Shown: one piece after another, positions 54,177 through 64,000 of the stretch
How positions within the stretch are numbered: the stretch's first letter is position 1
How the letters are laid out: each line of letters begins with the position of its first letter
NCBI GenBank assembly: GCA_008729055.1
Contig: SDUX01000008.1
Coordinates: forward strand, 3,559,756 to 3,623,755
DNA from: Pyropia haitanensis
Lineage: Eukaryota; Rhodophyta; Bangiophyceae; Bangiales; Bangiaceae
Length of the DNA stretch: 64,000 nt
Reading direction: 5' to 3'
Notes under the pieces: model-generated
Told to the model about the DNA's origin: nothing
Databases searched by the model: none
What the model saw: the letters and a program-made list of their open reading frames with translations, nothing else
Translations under genes and position numbers: made by a program

Positions 54177-54934
54177 GGGCGGCGCCGCCGCCGCGCGGGC
54201 GGCCGCCGCGCGGTCGTCCCGCGCGTCGGCAACCATTTTTACGGGGGGGCCCCTGCCGCGGGCCACACCCCAACGCGGCCCGTGTCGCGGCTGCCGCGGT
54301 CACGACCGCCCGCCTTGTCGTGGGTGCAACCGTACGCTAGTAAAGAACGTTGGTTGCTGTGCTTTGGGTCCTCCCACCGGGTGCTGCCCACGGTGGCCAG
54401 GGGGGGTTCCCGCTGCCGCGTCGTGGCCGGCCCGCGTGGCAAACGAGAACCACCCGCCGCTGCTGCTCTGGGTGCGCGCCGACCGTGTCGGCCGCGGCGG
54501 GCGCGCCGCCCCCCCCCGCGGCGGGGCGGGTCGCCGCCGTCACGGCGGCGCCACCCAGCTGGGCGGTGCCGCCAACGGGACGGCAACGCCACACCTCAGC
54601 ACGGCGAGCAGCCAGCCCCGGCCGCCGCTGTACCTCCTACGCCCACGCCGCCGCCAACAGTCTCCCCACCCGCCCACGACGCCCGCCCCTCGGCCCGGCA
54701 CTTCCACCAATCCCCCTGGCGGTTACGTCCACGCCGGCCGCTTTGCGGCCCGCCCTCCCCAGACTGGACGCACCGTCGCGACGACTGTCGGTCAAGACCG
54801 CGACGCAACCTCTTCCCTCCCCCCCATCATTCCGCCACTGCTCCCAGTCCCTCCGTTTACGCCAACCACACTGGGAATTCCACCTCCCCCCCCCCCTCCC
54901 CGTCGCTGCTCGTCCCGCCCTCCGCGACTTGACC
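54177..54934. other. Convergent spacer between secreted protein and aldo-keto reductase
   Basis: About 0.75 kb between two gene ends, with a C run near 54887-54898 close to the reductase stop. No gene or repeat recognised. Confidence 0.4.
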
Positions 54935-56590
54935 TCAAATGGACGCGATGGGGTCCCGGTACACCAGGTAGACCTCGTCAATCGCGCGGCTCAGCGCCGG
55001 GTCGAGCGTCACCGCCCCGTCGGGCCCATCGCCGTCGAGGTCGTCAATGTTGGCCGCAAGCTGCGCCACGCTCGTCGCCCCCACAATGATCGACGCCATG
55101 AACCAGCGGCTCGCCGCCCACCGCAACGCCAGGCGGGTGAGGCTCATGCCTGCCCCTTCTGCAATGCGCTGGTAGCGGGCGGTGGCCTCCAGCGCGCGGG
55201 GCGCCATGAAGCGCTTTTGGAAGCGGGGGTACGCGTGGAAGCGGTACGCGCCGACGCCGGCCACGACGCCCTCCGCCGGCGGCACGCCGCTGCCATTGTC
55301 GTCGCCGCCAGGCGCGTCGCTCTGCCCCCCGCTGCCGCCGCCGTCGCCGCCGCCGCCACCACCGCCCAGGTACTTGCCCGTCAGCACCCCCCCCGCGAGC
55401 GGCGACCACGCGAGCAGCCCCGCGCCCGTGCCGCGCGCGATCGCCTCGTCCACCCCGTTCTCCACCTCCCGGTGGATGAGGCTGTAGCTGTTTTGGATGC
55501 TCACCGGCGGCGCGACGCCCATCTGCTCGGCGGCGGCCTCCCACCCGCACACCCCCACCGCCGTCTCGTTGCTGATGCCGTACCACCGGACGGTGCCGGC
55601 CGCACGCAGCGCGGCCAGCGCGCCGAGCGTCTCCTTAATCTCCACCGTCCCGCCGTGCGCGGCGGCGCGGTCGGGCTGGTAGCCGGTCGCCCCAAAGTTG
55701 GGCACGTACCGCTCCGGCCAGTGCACCTGCAGCAGGTCAATGTAGTCGACGCCCAGGCGGCGAAGGGAGGCGGCCGCCGCCGCGGCGACGGACGCCGCGT
55801 CCAGGTGCGCGGGCGTATCCTCCGTGCCGGGTGGATCCGTGCGGTGGCGGGGGGTCTCGGAGGAGGGGGAGTACCCCATGACCTTGGTGGCGATGACCAG
55901 TCGGGAGCGGAGGCCGGGGTCGGCGGCGCTGCGGGAGGCTAGCCAGCGGCCAATGATGCGTTCGGTGGTGCCAGGCACCCACCGGGGGTCCGAAGCTGGG
56001 ATAGGGTACACTGTCCGGGAGGAGAGGAAAGCCGCAGGGGAGTGGGATTGAGGACACAGAAAGCAGCAAGTGCACAACGGAACGGCGGAGCGTCAGCAGA
56101 CGAGTCAGCCCCCCAACTGGCCCACGCCGTCAGAACGCCGGTAGCCGCGGTGCCATAGGTGCAATGGTTCAAACACCGCATCGGGACAGCCGTACCTTCT
56201 GCAGTGTCGATAAAGTTCACTCCACGGCTGACCGCGTAGTCGAGCATCTCAAACCTGCGCCGCGCCACCGCCGACACGGTCACGACGGTCCCCCACAGGC
56301 CAACCGCCCCGCCGCGCAGCAGCGCAGCCACCACAAGGGAGAGAGGAAAGTTCCCAGCAGAGCGGTACAGGCCAAAAACAGAGCGTCAACCCACTGATAC
56401 AACAGAGAGCAACCAGACAACAAGGAGTGCACAGCGGAAGCAGTGCAAATCCCTCGAGAGCAGAGGATGCAAGGGGCAGCTCAACGTACGCTTCTTCCTC
56501 TGTGTTTTGGATGCCCCACGTCATGCTGCCCAGGCCGTAGCGGCTGACGTAGAGGTCCGAGACCCCCAGCTTCACCTTTCCCATCACCAT
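54935..56590 (-). CDS. Aldo-keto reductase, Tas-like, three exons
   Basis: Three minus-strand exons join cleanly: 56490-56590, 56196-56254 (59 nt) and 54935-56010. Donors are GTACGT (56489) and GTACGG (56195); acceptors are GCGCAG and GGACAG. The phases are 2 and 1. The 411-residue product reads YGLGSMTWGIQNTEEEAFEM, LDYAVSRGVNFIDTAEVYP, and later VIATKVMGY and LLQVHWPERY, giving the AKR tetrad Asp50, Tyr55, Lys96 and His150. WYGISNETAVG, IQNSYSLIHR, AWSPLAGGVLTGKYL and IIVGATSVAQL complete the barrel. The closest family is bacterial Tas and plant plastid relatives, NADPH-dependent carbonyl reductases of unsettled substrate. A Gly/Asp/Ser-rich insertion (about 55260-55370) follows TGKYL. AUGs at 56590 and 56584 are both possible starts. 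Confidence 0.9.
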
Positions 56591-57669
56591 GATGCAAGCG
56601 CTGCAGCCACCAGCGGAAATGGGATATGTACGTGGTAGTCTTGGTGGAAGCAACGCAGCCGTGGAAGTGGATGCATCTGCGGAGAGGACGAGCGGGAGGC
56701 CAGCTGAAGGGCAGGCCATCGGCAAGTCGTTGTGCGGGACCATGACCTCGGAGACCACGATCACGACGAGGGAATTGACCACAGGATCGAGAAGTACACA
56801 ATGGACAATTGCTTCATCCACTGTTCAGCGTGAACCAAGAAACCCTCGCGGGAACCTTCACCCATCAGGTCCCAGCAAGGACGACACCCTTACAGTCATT
56901 CCTGGTCGGTTGACATCCAAGCGCTATATCAAGGATTCCACAGACAAGGGGGTCGCAGTGCAGCCCAGCACGAGGGGTGGTGCTTGGCCACACCGACTGT
57001 TCACCTCGCTGGCTGTTGATCAGTCACACAGACTCACACAGTGAGGAGTGTCCCCGTCTTTCTCGGTTTGCCGTTGGCTACAACATGCTGTCAGGTGTCT
57101 TCTGAACGAATGGTATGCGCTAACCTGTCACCAATCAGGAGGTTCCGTAGTCTGTTGACCTCTTCCGCGTGTCTCCGCGACCGCCAAGATCTGAGCGACT
57201 TCAGCACACCGGCCCCTGAGTGCGCGCTTTTGGTTGGCTTGCACGCCCCCCCCGGTGCGTCGACGTCTGTGGCCTGGTGACAGAATCCAATATACGTACA
57301 GCACTGCACGGCATGCATACGCTGCGCTACCGCATCAGAGATTCCCATTGCTCTTACCTCACCGCACCCTGTGGCTGTCAGGTCGGCAGCTGTGCGACCA
57401 CCCCTGCACACGCGGCAGGCGGCGGGAGGGCAATCGGCAGGGAAGACACGACCTCAGCTGCTTGTCCGCCACGGGCGACCGAGCCGCGGGCCAGCGCGTT
57501 CCAACCGCCGCCACGCTACCCCCACCGCCAAGTACGTCGCCGCGGCCGTCGCTGCGGCTCGTACCCGTCCTCTTTTTCTCCTGTGGCCCTCTGCTCTCCT
57601 CCCTCCTCGCCGCGCGTCGGCTCTCTCTTTCCTCCACGGACTTCCCCCCCTGCCCCCCCTCCCCGCGCC
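56591..57669. promoter_or_regulatory. Divergent spacer between aldo-keto reductase and bZIP-like gene
   Basis: About 1.1 kb of relatively balanced composition between outward-facing genes, with a pyrimidine-rich leader (57560-57669) before the bZIP-like start. No gene or repeat recognised. Confidence 0.4.
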
Positions 57670-59871
57670 ATGGACATCCCATGCTCGTCGCCCCCCTCTT
57701 CCCTCCTGTCGCTGTCGGCGGCCTCCCCCGCGGGCCTGCCCTTTTCCCCGCTATGCCCGGCTGACGGGGTGGGGGGTGGCGACGGCGCCGCCGCCGCGGC
57801 TCCCCCCCATGCCGCGGGCCCGTTTGCCGACTGGACCGTGCCCGGCGGGGGCGACGCTGCGGATGGCGGCGCGCCGTCGCCGCCGCCGCCGCCACCCCCG
57901 CCGCCGCCACCGCCGATGCCGCCCACGGCGTCGGTGACGGTGGAGGAGATGCTCGCGCTGTTTGCGGTTGAGGGGGGCCCGATGGCGGCCGGGGCGTCGG
58001 CGGCGTCGAGGCCGGCGGGCGCGCCCGTCGAGGTGCTTCCCTCCCTGCCCTCCACCCCGATGCTCGTCGAGGCGCTGGCCGCCGCGGCCAAGGCGGCGGT
58101 CCTCCCCGTCGGCGGCTCCGCGGCGCCAGCCGGCGCGCGCGTCCCACCGCCCGCGGGCGCCGCGGCGCCGGCCGGTGCGCGCGCCGCGGCGCCCGCCGCC
58201 GCCGCCGGGGCGGCGGCGGCCAAGCGCGGGCGGGCGGTGACGACGCCGCCGTCCCCCCCCTGCGGTTCGTCGTCGGACAGCGGGTCCCCCACGGGCGGGT
58301 CTCCCCCCCCCTGGGTGCCCCACGTGATGCTGTCGAGCGCGGGCATCAACGCGGGCGCGGTGGACGTGCTGCCAAACGTGCCGCTCCTGCGCGGCCACCC
58401 GTTGCGGGCGCGCCTCGAGGCGCTCCCCGCCGCCGCGCGCTCCTGGCTCTTCCCCGCCCCGCTCTTTGGCGACACCCCCGCGCGGCCCGCGGAGCCACCC
58501 CGCTTCACGTCGGACGCGTTCCGCACCGCCTTTTTCCGCGAGCGGACGACCGTCGCGACGTGCCCGCTGCGGTTGTCGCCAGAGGTGCTGGCGGGCGTGC
58601 CCCCGGTCGTGTGTGTCGCGTCGTTTGTGGGCATCACACACGAGGTGCTGGCGGACGGCACCATCCTGGGGACTATGGTCAACGAGTGGACGTTCCGGCA
58701 GTCGTCGTGGCCCTTCCCAGGGCTCCCGGCGTTTACCGCACGGACGACGCTCGTCGCGGCGCACCCGTCGTGGGGGATCCTGCTGGTGACCCCGCTGGAT
58801 GACGACCCAAACGTGATGTGCGTGGAGGTGATGGCCGCGATTGAAGGGCAGGGGGTGCTCCGCGAGCAGTACCTCCTCCGCCGCGGCGGGGGGGGTGCGG
58901 ACGACACGCCGGGGCTCCTCTCCACCCACATCGTCCAGCTGATACGGTCGACCGAGCCACCGCCGGGCGCCGCCGCCAACGACGCGACGTTGGCAACCGC
59001 CACCGCGACCGTGCCTCCCGTGTCCCTGTGTGAGCGGCTGGTGGACGGCATCCTATCTGGCCACTACGTCGGCGCCGTTGCCGATGGCATGGCGGGGATG
59101 AGCCTTGGGGACGGGCCATCGCCGTGGGCAGGAGCGGCCGGGGCAGGGGGAGGCACGGCTGCCGGCGGCGGCGGCGGCGGGGGTGCGGGGGGAGGGGGTA
59201 GCGATGGCATGGTCGTGGCCGCCCCCGCCCCGCCGCAGCCGACGTTGCCGTCGCTGGTCGCGCGGGCGGTGCCCTTCTCCTTCCACTTTGGCCGCACTGG
59301 CTACGCGACGCAGCTGCGGCTGCGTAGCCTGGCGCTCCAGGGGTCCGTCGTGTGTGTGCCGTCGCCCTTGACGCCGATGCTGCGCCTGCCCCCCCCCTAC
59401 GCCGCACGGGGGGGGCGGTCGGCGGTGACCGCGGCGGCTGCGGCGGCCGCTGATGGCGGCCGCCGCGTGGGCGCCCCCGCGGCGGCAGCAGCAGCCGAGG
59501 GCGCGGCGGGCGCGGCCACGGCGGGTGCGGCCACGGCTGGCGCAGCGGCCGCCGACAGGGCGGGTGCGGATGTGGGGACGGGGGCTCCCCCCGCCGGGGC
59601 ACGCCGGCCATCCCTGTGCAAGACGTGTGGCGCGCCGACCGTGGCGGCGCCGCCCAAAAAGCGCCGCCGCCGCCGCCCGTCGCCGCCTGTCGACGAGGCG
59701 GCGTGGGCGCGGGTGCTGCGCAACCGGGAGAGCGCGCGTGCGAGCAACGAGCGGCGGAGGCTGGCGCGGGCGGCGGCGCGGGCGGCCGACGCGGCCGCCG
59801 CCGACGGCGGCGGCAGCGGCGGCGCCGACGGCGGCGGGCGGGGAGGGGTCGCGCAGCGGTCGGTGGCGTGA
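57670..59871 (+). CDS. bZIP-like basic-region protein without a leucine zipper
   Basis: A 733-residue single-exon protein. The N-terminal 200 residues are Pro/Ala-rich. A folded-looking region at about 215-430 has PHVMLSSAGINAGAVDVLPN, FTSDAFRTAFFRERTTVA, VCVASFVGITHEVLADGTI and WGILLVTPLDDDPNVMC, and matches nothing I know. After a Gly/Ala stretch comes a second piece, PFSFHFGRTGYATQLRLRSLA. Near the end are a CxxC pair (Cys650, Cys653), a nuclear-localisation-like KKRRRRR (663-669), and a bZIP-like basic region WARVLRNRESARASNERRR. In bZIP proteins Asn is followed eight residues later by an invariant Arg; here Asn685 is followed by Asn693. No heptad leucines follow, and the chain ends in a Gly/Ala tail. 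A nuclear role is likely, but DNA binding as a bZIP dimer is doubtful. Confidence 0.75.
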   Translation: MDIPCSSPPSSLLSLSAASPAGLPFSPLCPADGVGGGDGAAAAAPPHAAGPFADWTVPGGGDAADGGAPSPPPPPPPPPPPPMPPTASVTVEEMLALFAVEGGPMAAGASAASRPAGAPVEVLPSLPSTPMLVEALAAAAKAAVLPVGGSAAPAGARVPPPAGAAAPAGARAAAPAAAAGAAAAKRGRAVTTPPSPPCGSSSDSGSPTGGSPPPWVPHVMLSSAGINAGAVDVLPNVPLLRGHPLRARLEALPAAARSWLFPAPLFGDTPARPAEPPRFTSDAFRTAFFRERTTVATCPLRLSPEVLAGVPPVVCVASFVGITHEVLADGTILGTMVNEWTFRQSSWPFPGLPAFTARTTLVAAHPSWGILLVTPLDDDPNVMCVEVMAAIEGQGVLREQYLLRRGGGGADDTPGLLSTHIVQLIRSTEPPPGAAANDATLATATATVPPVSLCERLVDGILSGHYVGAVADGMAGMSLGDGPSPWAGAAGAGGGTAAGGGGGGGAGGGGSDGMVVAAPAPPQPTLPSLVARAVPFSFHFGRTGYATQLRLRSLALQGSVVCVPSPLTPMLRLPPPYAARGGRSAVTAAAAAAADGGRRVGAPAAAAAAEGAAGAATAGAATAGAAAADRAGADVGTGAPPAGARRPSLCKTCGAPTVAAPPKKRRRRRPSPPVDEAAWARVLRNRESARASNERRRLARAAARAADAAAADGGGSGGADGGGRGGVAQRSVA

Positions 59872-60493
59872 ACGGACTCTGGGGAAGCGGGGGGTGGGGG
59901 GGGGGGGGCACGGGGTGGGGAGTGTTCGCCAAGTCATGCAGCGGGCTCTCCCTCCAGTTTTGGTGGCCTATGAGGAAGAGACAACGTCGTTCTCGTTGTA
60001 CATTTGTAGTGAAGGCATGGGTGGTCGGCCACGCCTCGGTGCCCGGCGCCGGCGCCACGCCCGGTCAGACACAGCCCCACACTGCTCGTTGTGGTCCCGC
60101 GGGTGACGGCCCGCGGGGGAAGTGTGCCCCCCCCCCCCGCCGCCAGCAACAGCCCAGCCGCGCGCCACGCCACCCACCGTCGCGGTAACCCCAGCCATCG
60201 TCGGCAAGAGCGGGCGCGCCAGCTGGTGCGGTCCCCCCCTCAGGCCGACGTTTCCCCCCCCTCGACCAAGACAGCGGCACCACCCCCCGCCGCGAATTTT
60301 CGACGGCGTTTGCTACCACCGCAGAGCTTGCCGGCCCCAGCCGCTACCGCGGCCGCGCGGACGCGGCGCTGGATAGCGCGAGTGCGCCGCCGCCGGCACC
60401 GCACGCGGGGCCCGCTCCTGCTCCCCGTGGACTGTCTACGCGGGGGGAAGCGGCGGCGGCGGCCGCCACCTCGCGGTCGGGGGGGCCGCCGCC
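59872..60493. other. Spacer before the MenD fragment
   Basis: About 0.6 kb with G and C runs. I looked for the missing N-terminal (PYR) domain of MenD in all plus-strand frames and did not find it. A possible intron acceptor (CTACCACCGCAG) lies near 60311-60322. Confidence 0.4.
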
Positions 60494-61280
60494 GTGGCGG
60501 GCGTCGACGCGGCGCTGCTGGCGTGCCTCCGCGGCGCCTCCCGCGGGGTGGTCCTCGCGGGCGGCGGCCTGTGCCGCCGCCGCGGCGACAGTTTTGCGGT
60601 GCTGACGCTCGCCGCGCGGCCCGGATGGCCGGTGGTTGCCGACGCCGCGTCGGCGCTCCGCGCGTACGGCCTGGGCGGCGGCGGCGGCGTCGGCGGCGGC
60701 GGCGGTGGCGGCGGCGGCGGCGGCGGCGGCGGGCGGGGAGGGGGGGCACCCCGGACGGGCGTCGTCGAACACCTCGACCCGCTGCTCGCGGGCGCCGCCG
60801 CGGGGGGGCGGGCGCGTCTGGCGGCGCTCGCCGCGGCGCTGTCGCCGCCCGACATGGTCCTCCACGTTGGCGGGCGGGTCGTGTCCAAGCGCATCGCCGC
60901 CTGGGCCGCCGCCGCGTCGGCCGCGTACGTGGTCGTCGCGGGCGGCGCGGGCGGGCACCACGACGTCCACGCCGCCGTGACGCACCGGCTTGCCGTGTCG
61001 GCCGCCGCGCTCGTCGCCGCGCTCACGCTGCCGCCCGCAGCGCCGCTGCCGCCGCTGTCGCCGCCGCCGTGCCCGCCCTTGGCGTCGTCGTCTCTGCCGC
61101 CGTCGGCGGCGGCAGCGGCGGTGGCGGCGGCGGCGGCGGCGCCAGCGGTGCCGCTGTGCAATGGGTACGCGCGCCCGGCGCGAAGGCCCAACGGGGTGGC
61201 TATCGACAGCGGCGGCGTCGGCGGCAGCAGAAGCCGCAGCAGCAGCTGCAGCAGCAGCAGCAGCAGCCGCAGCAGCAGCC

Positions 61281-61316
<36 letters not shown>

Positions 61317-61833
61317 GCAGCAGCAGCAGTGCCAGCAGCGTCGGCGGCGCCGCGGCCGACAACGATGGTGGGCGCGTGGCCGCGGGCGACGGGCGCGGGC
61401 CCCCCGCCGGCCTGGGCATCCTCGTTGACCTGTCGGCGGCGGCGGCGGCGGCGCTGGACTGGGAGGTTGCCGCCGCGGTCGCCGCCGCCGACGCCCCCGC
61501 CGGCCGCCTAACCGAGCCGCTCGTCGCGCGGCTGGTCGCCGCGGCCGTGCCGCTGGGCGAGTCTTTCATCCTCTCCAACAGCATGCCCGTCCGCGACGTG
61601 GACGCGTTTGCCGGCCGCGGGGGGGACGCCGCGGCCACTGCGGTGGCGGTGGCGGCGGCGGTGGCGGCGGCGGCGGGTGCGGGTGCGGGTGCGGGTGCGC
61701 CCCCGCGCCCCGTGACCCCCCTCATCGTTGACAGTAACGACGGCGGCGCTGCGGCGGCGGGCTGGGTGGGCGCAACGGTGACGGCCAACCGGGGCGCCAG
61801 CGGCATTGACGGCATTGTGTCGTCGGCGATTGG
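60494..61833 (+). pseudogene. menD: Isolated central fragment of MenD/PHYLLO (SEPHCHC synthase)
   Basis: MenD is the thiamine-diphosphate enzyme that joins isochorismate and 2-oxoglutarate in phylloquinone/menaquinone synthesis. It forms one part of the PHYLLO fusion protein in plants. Here the middle domain is recognisable: GVVLAGGGL, GWPVVADAASALRAYG, HLDPLL, PDMVLHVGGRVVSKRIAAW. The start of the third domain follows: GESFILSNSMPVRDVDAFAG and VTANRGASGIDGIVSSAIG. The frame has no AUG, the N-terminal PYR domain is not found upstream, and homology stops at about 61833 before the cofactor-binding rest. A possible GT donor is there, but no following exon is seen up to 64000. A 35-residue Ser tract (AGC repeats, 61225-61335) and Gly/Ala runs are inserted. 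Either exons are far away or this is a remnant; a real partial gene is not excluded. Confidence 0.7.
61225..61335. repeat. AGC/CAG trinucleotide tract encoding poly-Ser
   Basis: About 35 AGC-type codons with a few CGC, TGC and GAC interruptions, inside the MenD-like frame. Confidence 0.9.
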
Positions 61834-62269
61834 GTGGGCACGGGCTGAGAGCGGCGGAGGGAGTTGGTGGTGGGGGGAGGGGACGGCCTGGGGGGAGGGA
61901 AGACGGGGGGGAGGAAGGAAGGGAGGGAAGGGGGGGCAGCGGCAAACAGCAATGGGGTGGTGGGGTGGGGGATCGTCAGGACGCGCTGGGGAGGCGAGGG
62001 GAGAGGGAACGGGCGGATGGCCAGAATGGGACGGGGGGGTGGGCGCTGGGGTGGAGGGGCAAGATGGGCAGCGCGGGTTGTGCAAACGGGTGCGCCGGGG
62101 AGGCAAAGGCGGACCACGGGGGCGGGCCTTGGCGCGGGCGACGGAATGCGGGCATGCGCCGCGCAGTGTAAGTGACGTGCCGGGCGGGGCGGCAGCGGGG
62201 CAGCCGTGACGCCGACCGTGACGGACAACCGCTCTGAGGCGGTAGGAGATAGGCGGGGGCGGGACGGCA

Positions 62270-62304
<35 letters not shown>

Positions 62305-62453
62305 CGCTGCGCCCACTGGTGTCGGCGGCCGCACCGCCCTCCCCCCGCCCCCGCCGCCCACAACTCAGACGCACGCGGCGGCGACGCGCGCCACTGCAAC
62401 CGCGGCGTCGGCCGACAGCGCCAGCCTATCCGCCGAGCCAGGTCCGTTGTGGC
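61834..62453. other. G-rich non-coding sequence after the MenD fragment
   Basis: Purine-rich sequence with many GGGG words (61855-62000), then a short GCC tract (62270-62305). It could be an intron start of the MenD-like gene. No coding sequence was recognised. Confidence 0.4.
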
Positions 62454-62801
62454 CTACGAACAGAGACGCATGGCCAGGCCCCACACGCGCACCGTCGTTC
62501 CTTGCCCGCCACCAAGGAAACGGCAACACAGCCGAGACAAGAATTGAAACTCCACCGGGTAGTCGGGCGGCGCGTGGCCATGCGGGATCGCCGGCTCCTG
62601 CAGCTGCCCGAGACCCGCCAGGGTGTCGCGGATCCGCTGTTTTTCGGCGCCCCGCACGTGCCGCAGATCATCCAGCGCCTCCAAGAGGCGGGCCGCCGTG
62701 TCCGCCAGAGGTGCCCCCACACCTGCTCGGACAGGCGCAGCGAGGGGATAGGCCCCAACCAGGGCCCGCTCGTGGTCGGTGGCCTCTTGCAGCGACTTGG
62801 T
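62454..62801 (-). CDS. Possible unassigned exon or terminal coding segment
   Basis: The minus-strand frame ending at TAG 62454 reads TKSLQEATDHERALVGAY, then LADTAARLLEALDDLRHV, RGAEKQRIRDTLAGLGQL and PDYPVEFQFLS. This amphipathic, charge-balanced sequence is quite unlike the Arg/Pro/Ala shadow frames nearby. A CTCAG just upstream (62802-62806) would serve as a splice acceptor. The last 25 residues, after FQFLS, are of poorer quality and may be non-coding. I recognise no family. It may be part of a gene whose other exons lie to the right, or a remnant of a mobile element. Low confidence. Confidence 0.3.
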   Translation of the reverse strand, partial: TKSLQEATDHERALVGAYPLAAPVRAGVGAPLADTAARLLEALDDLRHVRGAEKQRIRDTLAGLGQLQEPAIPHGHAPPDYPVEFQFLSRLCCRFLGGGQGTTVRVWGLAMRLCS

Positions 62802-62806
62802 CTGAG

Positions 62807-64000
62807 CAGGGCTCAGCGGTGAAGCACGAGACCACCTGCATCGCGAACATCCGAGGCAGAAGAGCTATATCAGGAAGAAACAGAGAGATCTGGCAACGTA
62901 TGCAACAGCAACTGTTGACCCCAACGCAGCATTGGGACGCACGCGCACCAATCGACTGACCCTCGCCAGCTGCACCTCTTTCCGTGAAAGGAACGGTGGC
63001 AAGACCAGCCGCGGCGGCGGCCGCCGTCGCCATCATTGCGGGCGGGCCACGGACACCTCCTCGCCTCGACGCTCTCGCACAACCTTTCTCCGTTGCCAGT
63101 GTGTTGTGAGAGGCCTGGGCGGCAGTGGCCAGCAACTGCACCCACGACGTCGACTGGCAGCGGGACGGAATCGCCGACTCCTGAGGATGCACCATCTCAT
63201 GATTGTTGAGCGCTGAGGGAGGGGAGCGCCGCGCCTGGCAAGGAGGAACCGACCCCTTCCACGGACAAACAAAGGCGGCAGCCGCCCATTGGCCATCCCG
63301 GCCACGTGGTCGCGCCGGCCAATGGGCGCGGGACGCGGCTGCGAGAACATCTGGCCCTGCTGGACGATCCTTGCTGGGCGACGTGCCTTGCCTCCGTTGT
63401 GCTTGTCCGCGGTGCCCCACCTCGACGTAACAGCTGATCTGATCCTTGCTGTGGCTGCATGACCAACTTCAAGAAATTACCGGACGTCACTACGGAGCGG
63501 TGTGAGCACCATGCCAGCGGGACTCCAGACTTGCAGGGGGTGGCTACAGAGAGGGACGATCATCGCTCACTTGACGGGAGAGAAGGACGGAGTGGGGCGG
63601 TGGGGAGGTGAGGTGGATGGTGCCATCGTGACCTGACCTCTTGCGACTCCTGACACGCGCCGCTGGATTCCATGCGCCTCCAGCCCCCCCGGACCGAGCC
63701 TCGACGGTGCGGGGAGGTGCGGCTGACGCTGGGGCTGGCCGTTGCTGTATTCTCTTTTCTGTCGGCAATCATATCTCGTCCCTTCCACGCCTCGTCCCTT
63801 TGCTCGTGGGCTAGTCTCCACCTCACGGTGCGGGATGCGGCGACTGGAGACGGCGCCGCCGACGTTGCTACACGCCCCCCCCCTCTCCTGTCGTGCCAAA
63901 ATGTGCCCCTGCGCTGCACACGGCCAGCCTGCGGGGTCTCTGCTGGGGCGTGTGACGCGGTCCACCCCCCGCCCAATCGCTCGGTCCTGTCAGTGCGGTG
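62807..64000. other. Right end, no supportable gene
   Basis: Balanced composition with short frames on both strands and none with a recognised motif. Upstream exons of the possible minus-strand segment could lie here, but I could not define one. Confidence 0.4.

Noticed and set aside
56591..56821. N-terminal extension of the aldo-keto reductase
   Set aside because: The open frame continues to an AUG at 56821, but the family starts close to GKVKLGVSDLYVS; the extra residues show no leader-like pattern.

Overview
This window is nuclear DNA of a photosynthetic eukaryote. The best fit is a GC-rich bangiophyte red alga of the Porphyra/Pyropia type. The evidence is extreme GC content with very long G and C runs, mostly intronless or intron-poor genes, eukaryotic proteins (ribosomal eL36, RS-type splicing factor, EMC8/9, exocyst SEC5, cytosolic PheRS beta, GlyRS), and plastid proteins encoded in the nucleus with N-terminal leaders (FdC2-type ferredoxin, ISE2-type RNA helicase, a possible MenD/PHYLLO remnant). 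The assignment to red algae is inference; no ribosomal RNA or plastid marker is present.

Layout. 0-10 kb: a small membrane RING-H2 protein (-), a doubtful secreted Gly-rich protein (-), eL36 (+), and a two-RRM SR protein of the plant RS31/RS40 type (-). 10-20 kb: FdC2 ferredoxin (+), PheRS beta (-) head-to-head with GlyRS (+), then a membrane SDR (-) head-to-head with EMC8/9 (+) across a promoter carrying two minisatellites. 20-33 kb: a hypothetical protein (-), a cation-dependent O-methyltransferase (+, frame-broken), a tRNA-Ser(GCU) with an insertion in its T-loop, a secreted protein ending in a Hedgehog/intein-like HINT domain (-), and a secreted Cys-rich protein (-). 33-46 kb: ISE2-like helicase (+), exocyst SEC5 (-) and a secreted DUF5060-type glycosidase-like protein (+). 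48-51 kb: a protein with three GATA-type zinc fingers, each split by an intron at the same codon. 53-64 kb: an unknown secreted Cys protein (+), a three-exon Tas-like aldo-keto reductase (-), a bZIP-like protein without a zipper (+), an isolated MenD central fragment (+), and one unassigned possible exon (-).

Genes are often arranged as divergent pairs sharing 0.5-1 kb promoters. Several genes (O-methyltransferase, Cys-rich protein, ISE2, SEC5, possibly GlyRS) change reading frame exactly at long G/C runs while conserved sequence continues. This looks like homopolymer-length error rather than gene decay.

The most unusual items are the GATA gene built from a repeated exon-intron unit, the tRNA-Ser whose T-loop is 12 nt too long (candidate ectopic intron), and the Hog-like secreted protein. 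I saw no CRISPR array, no recognisable transposase or reverse transcriptase, and no viral genes.
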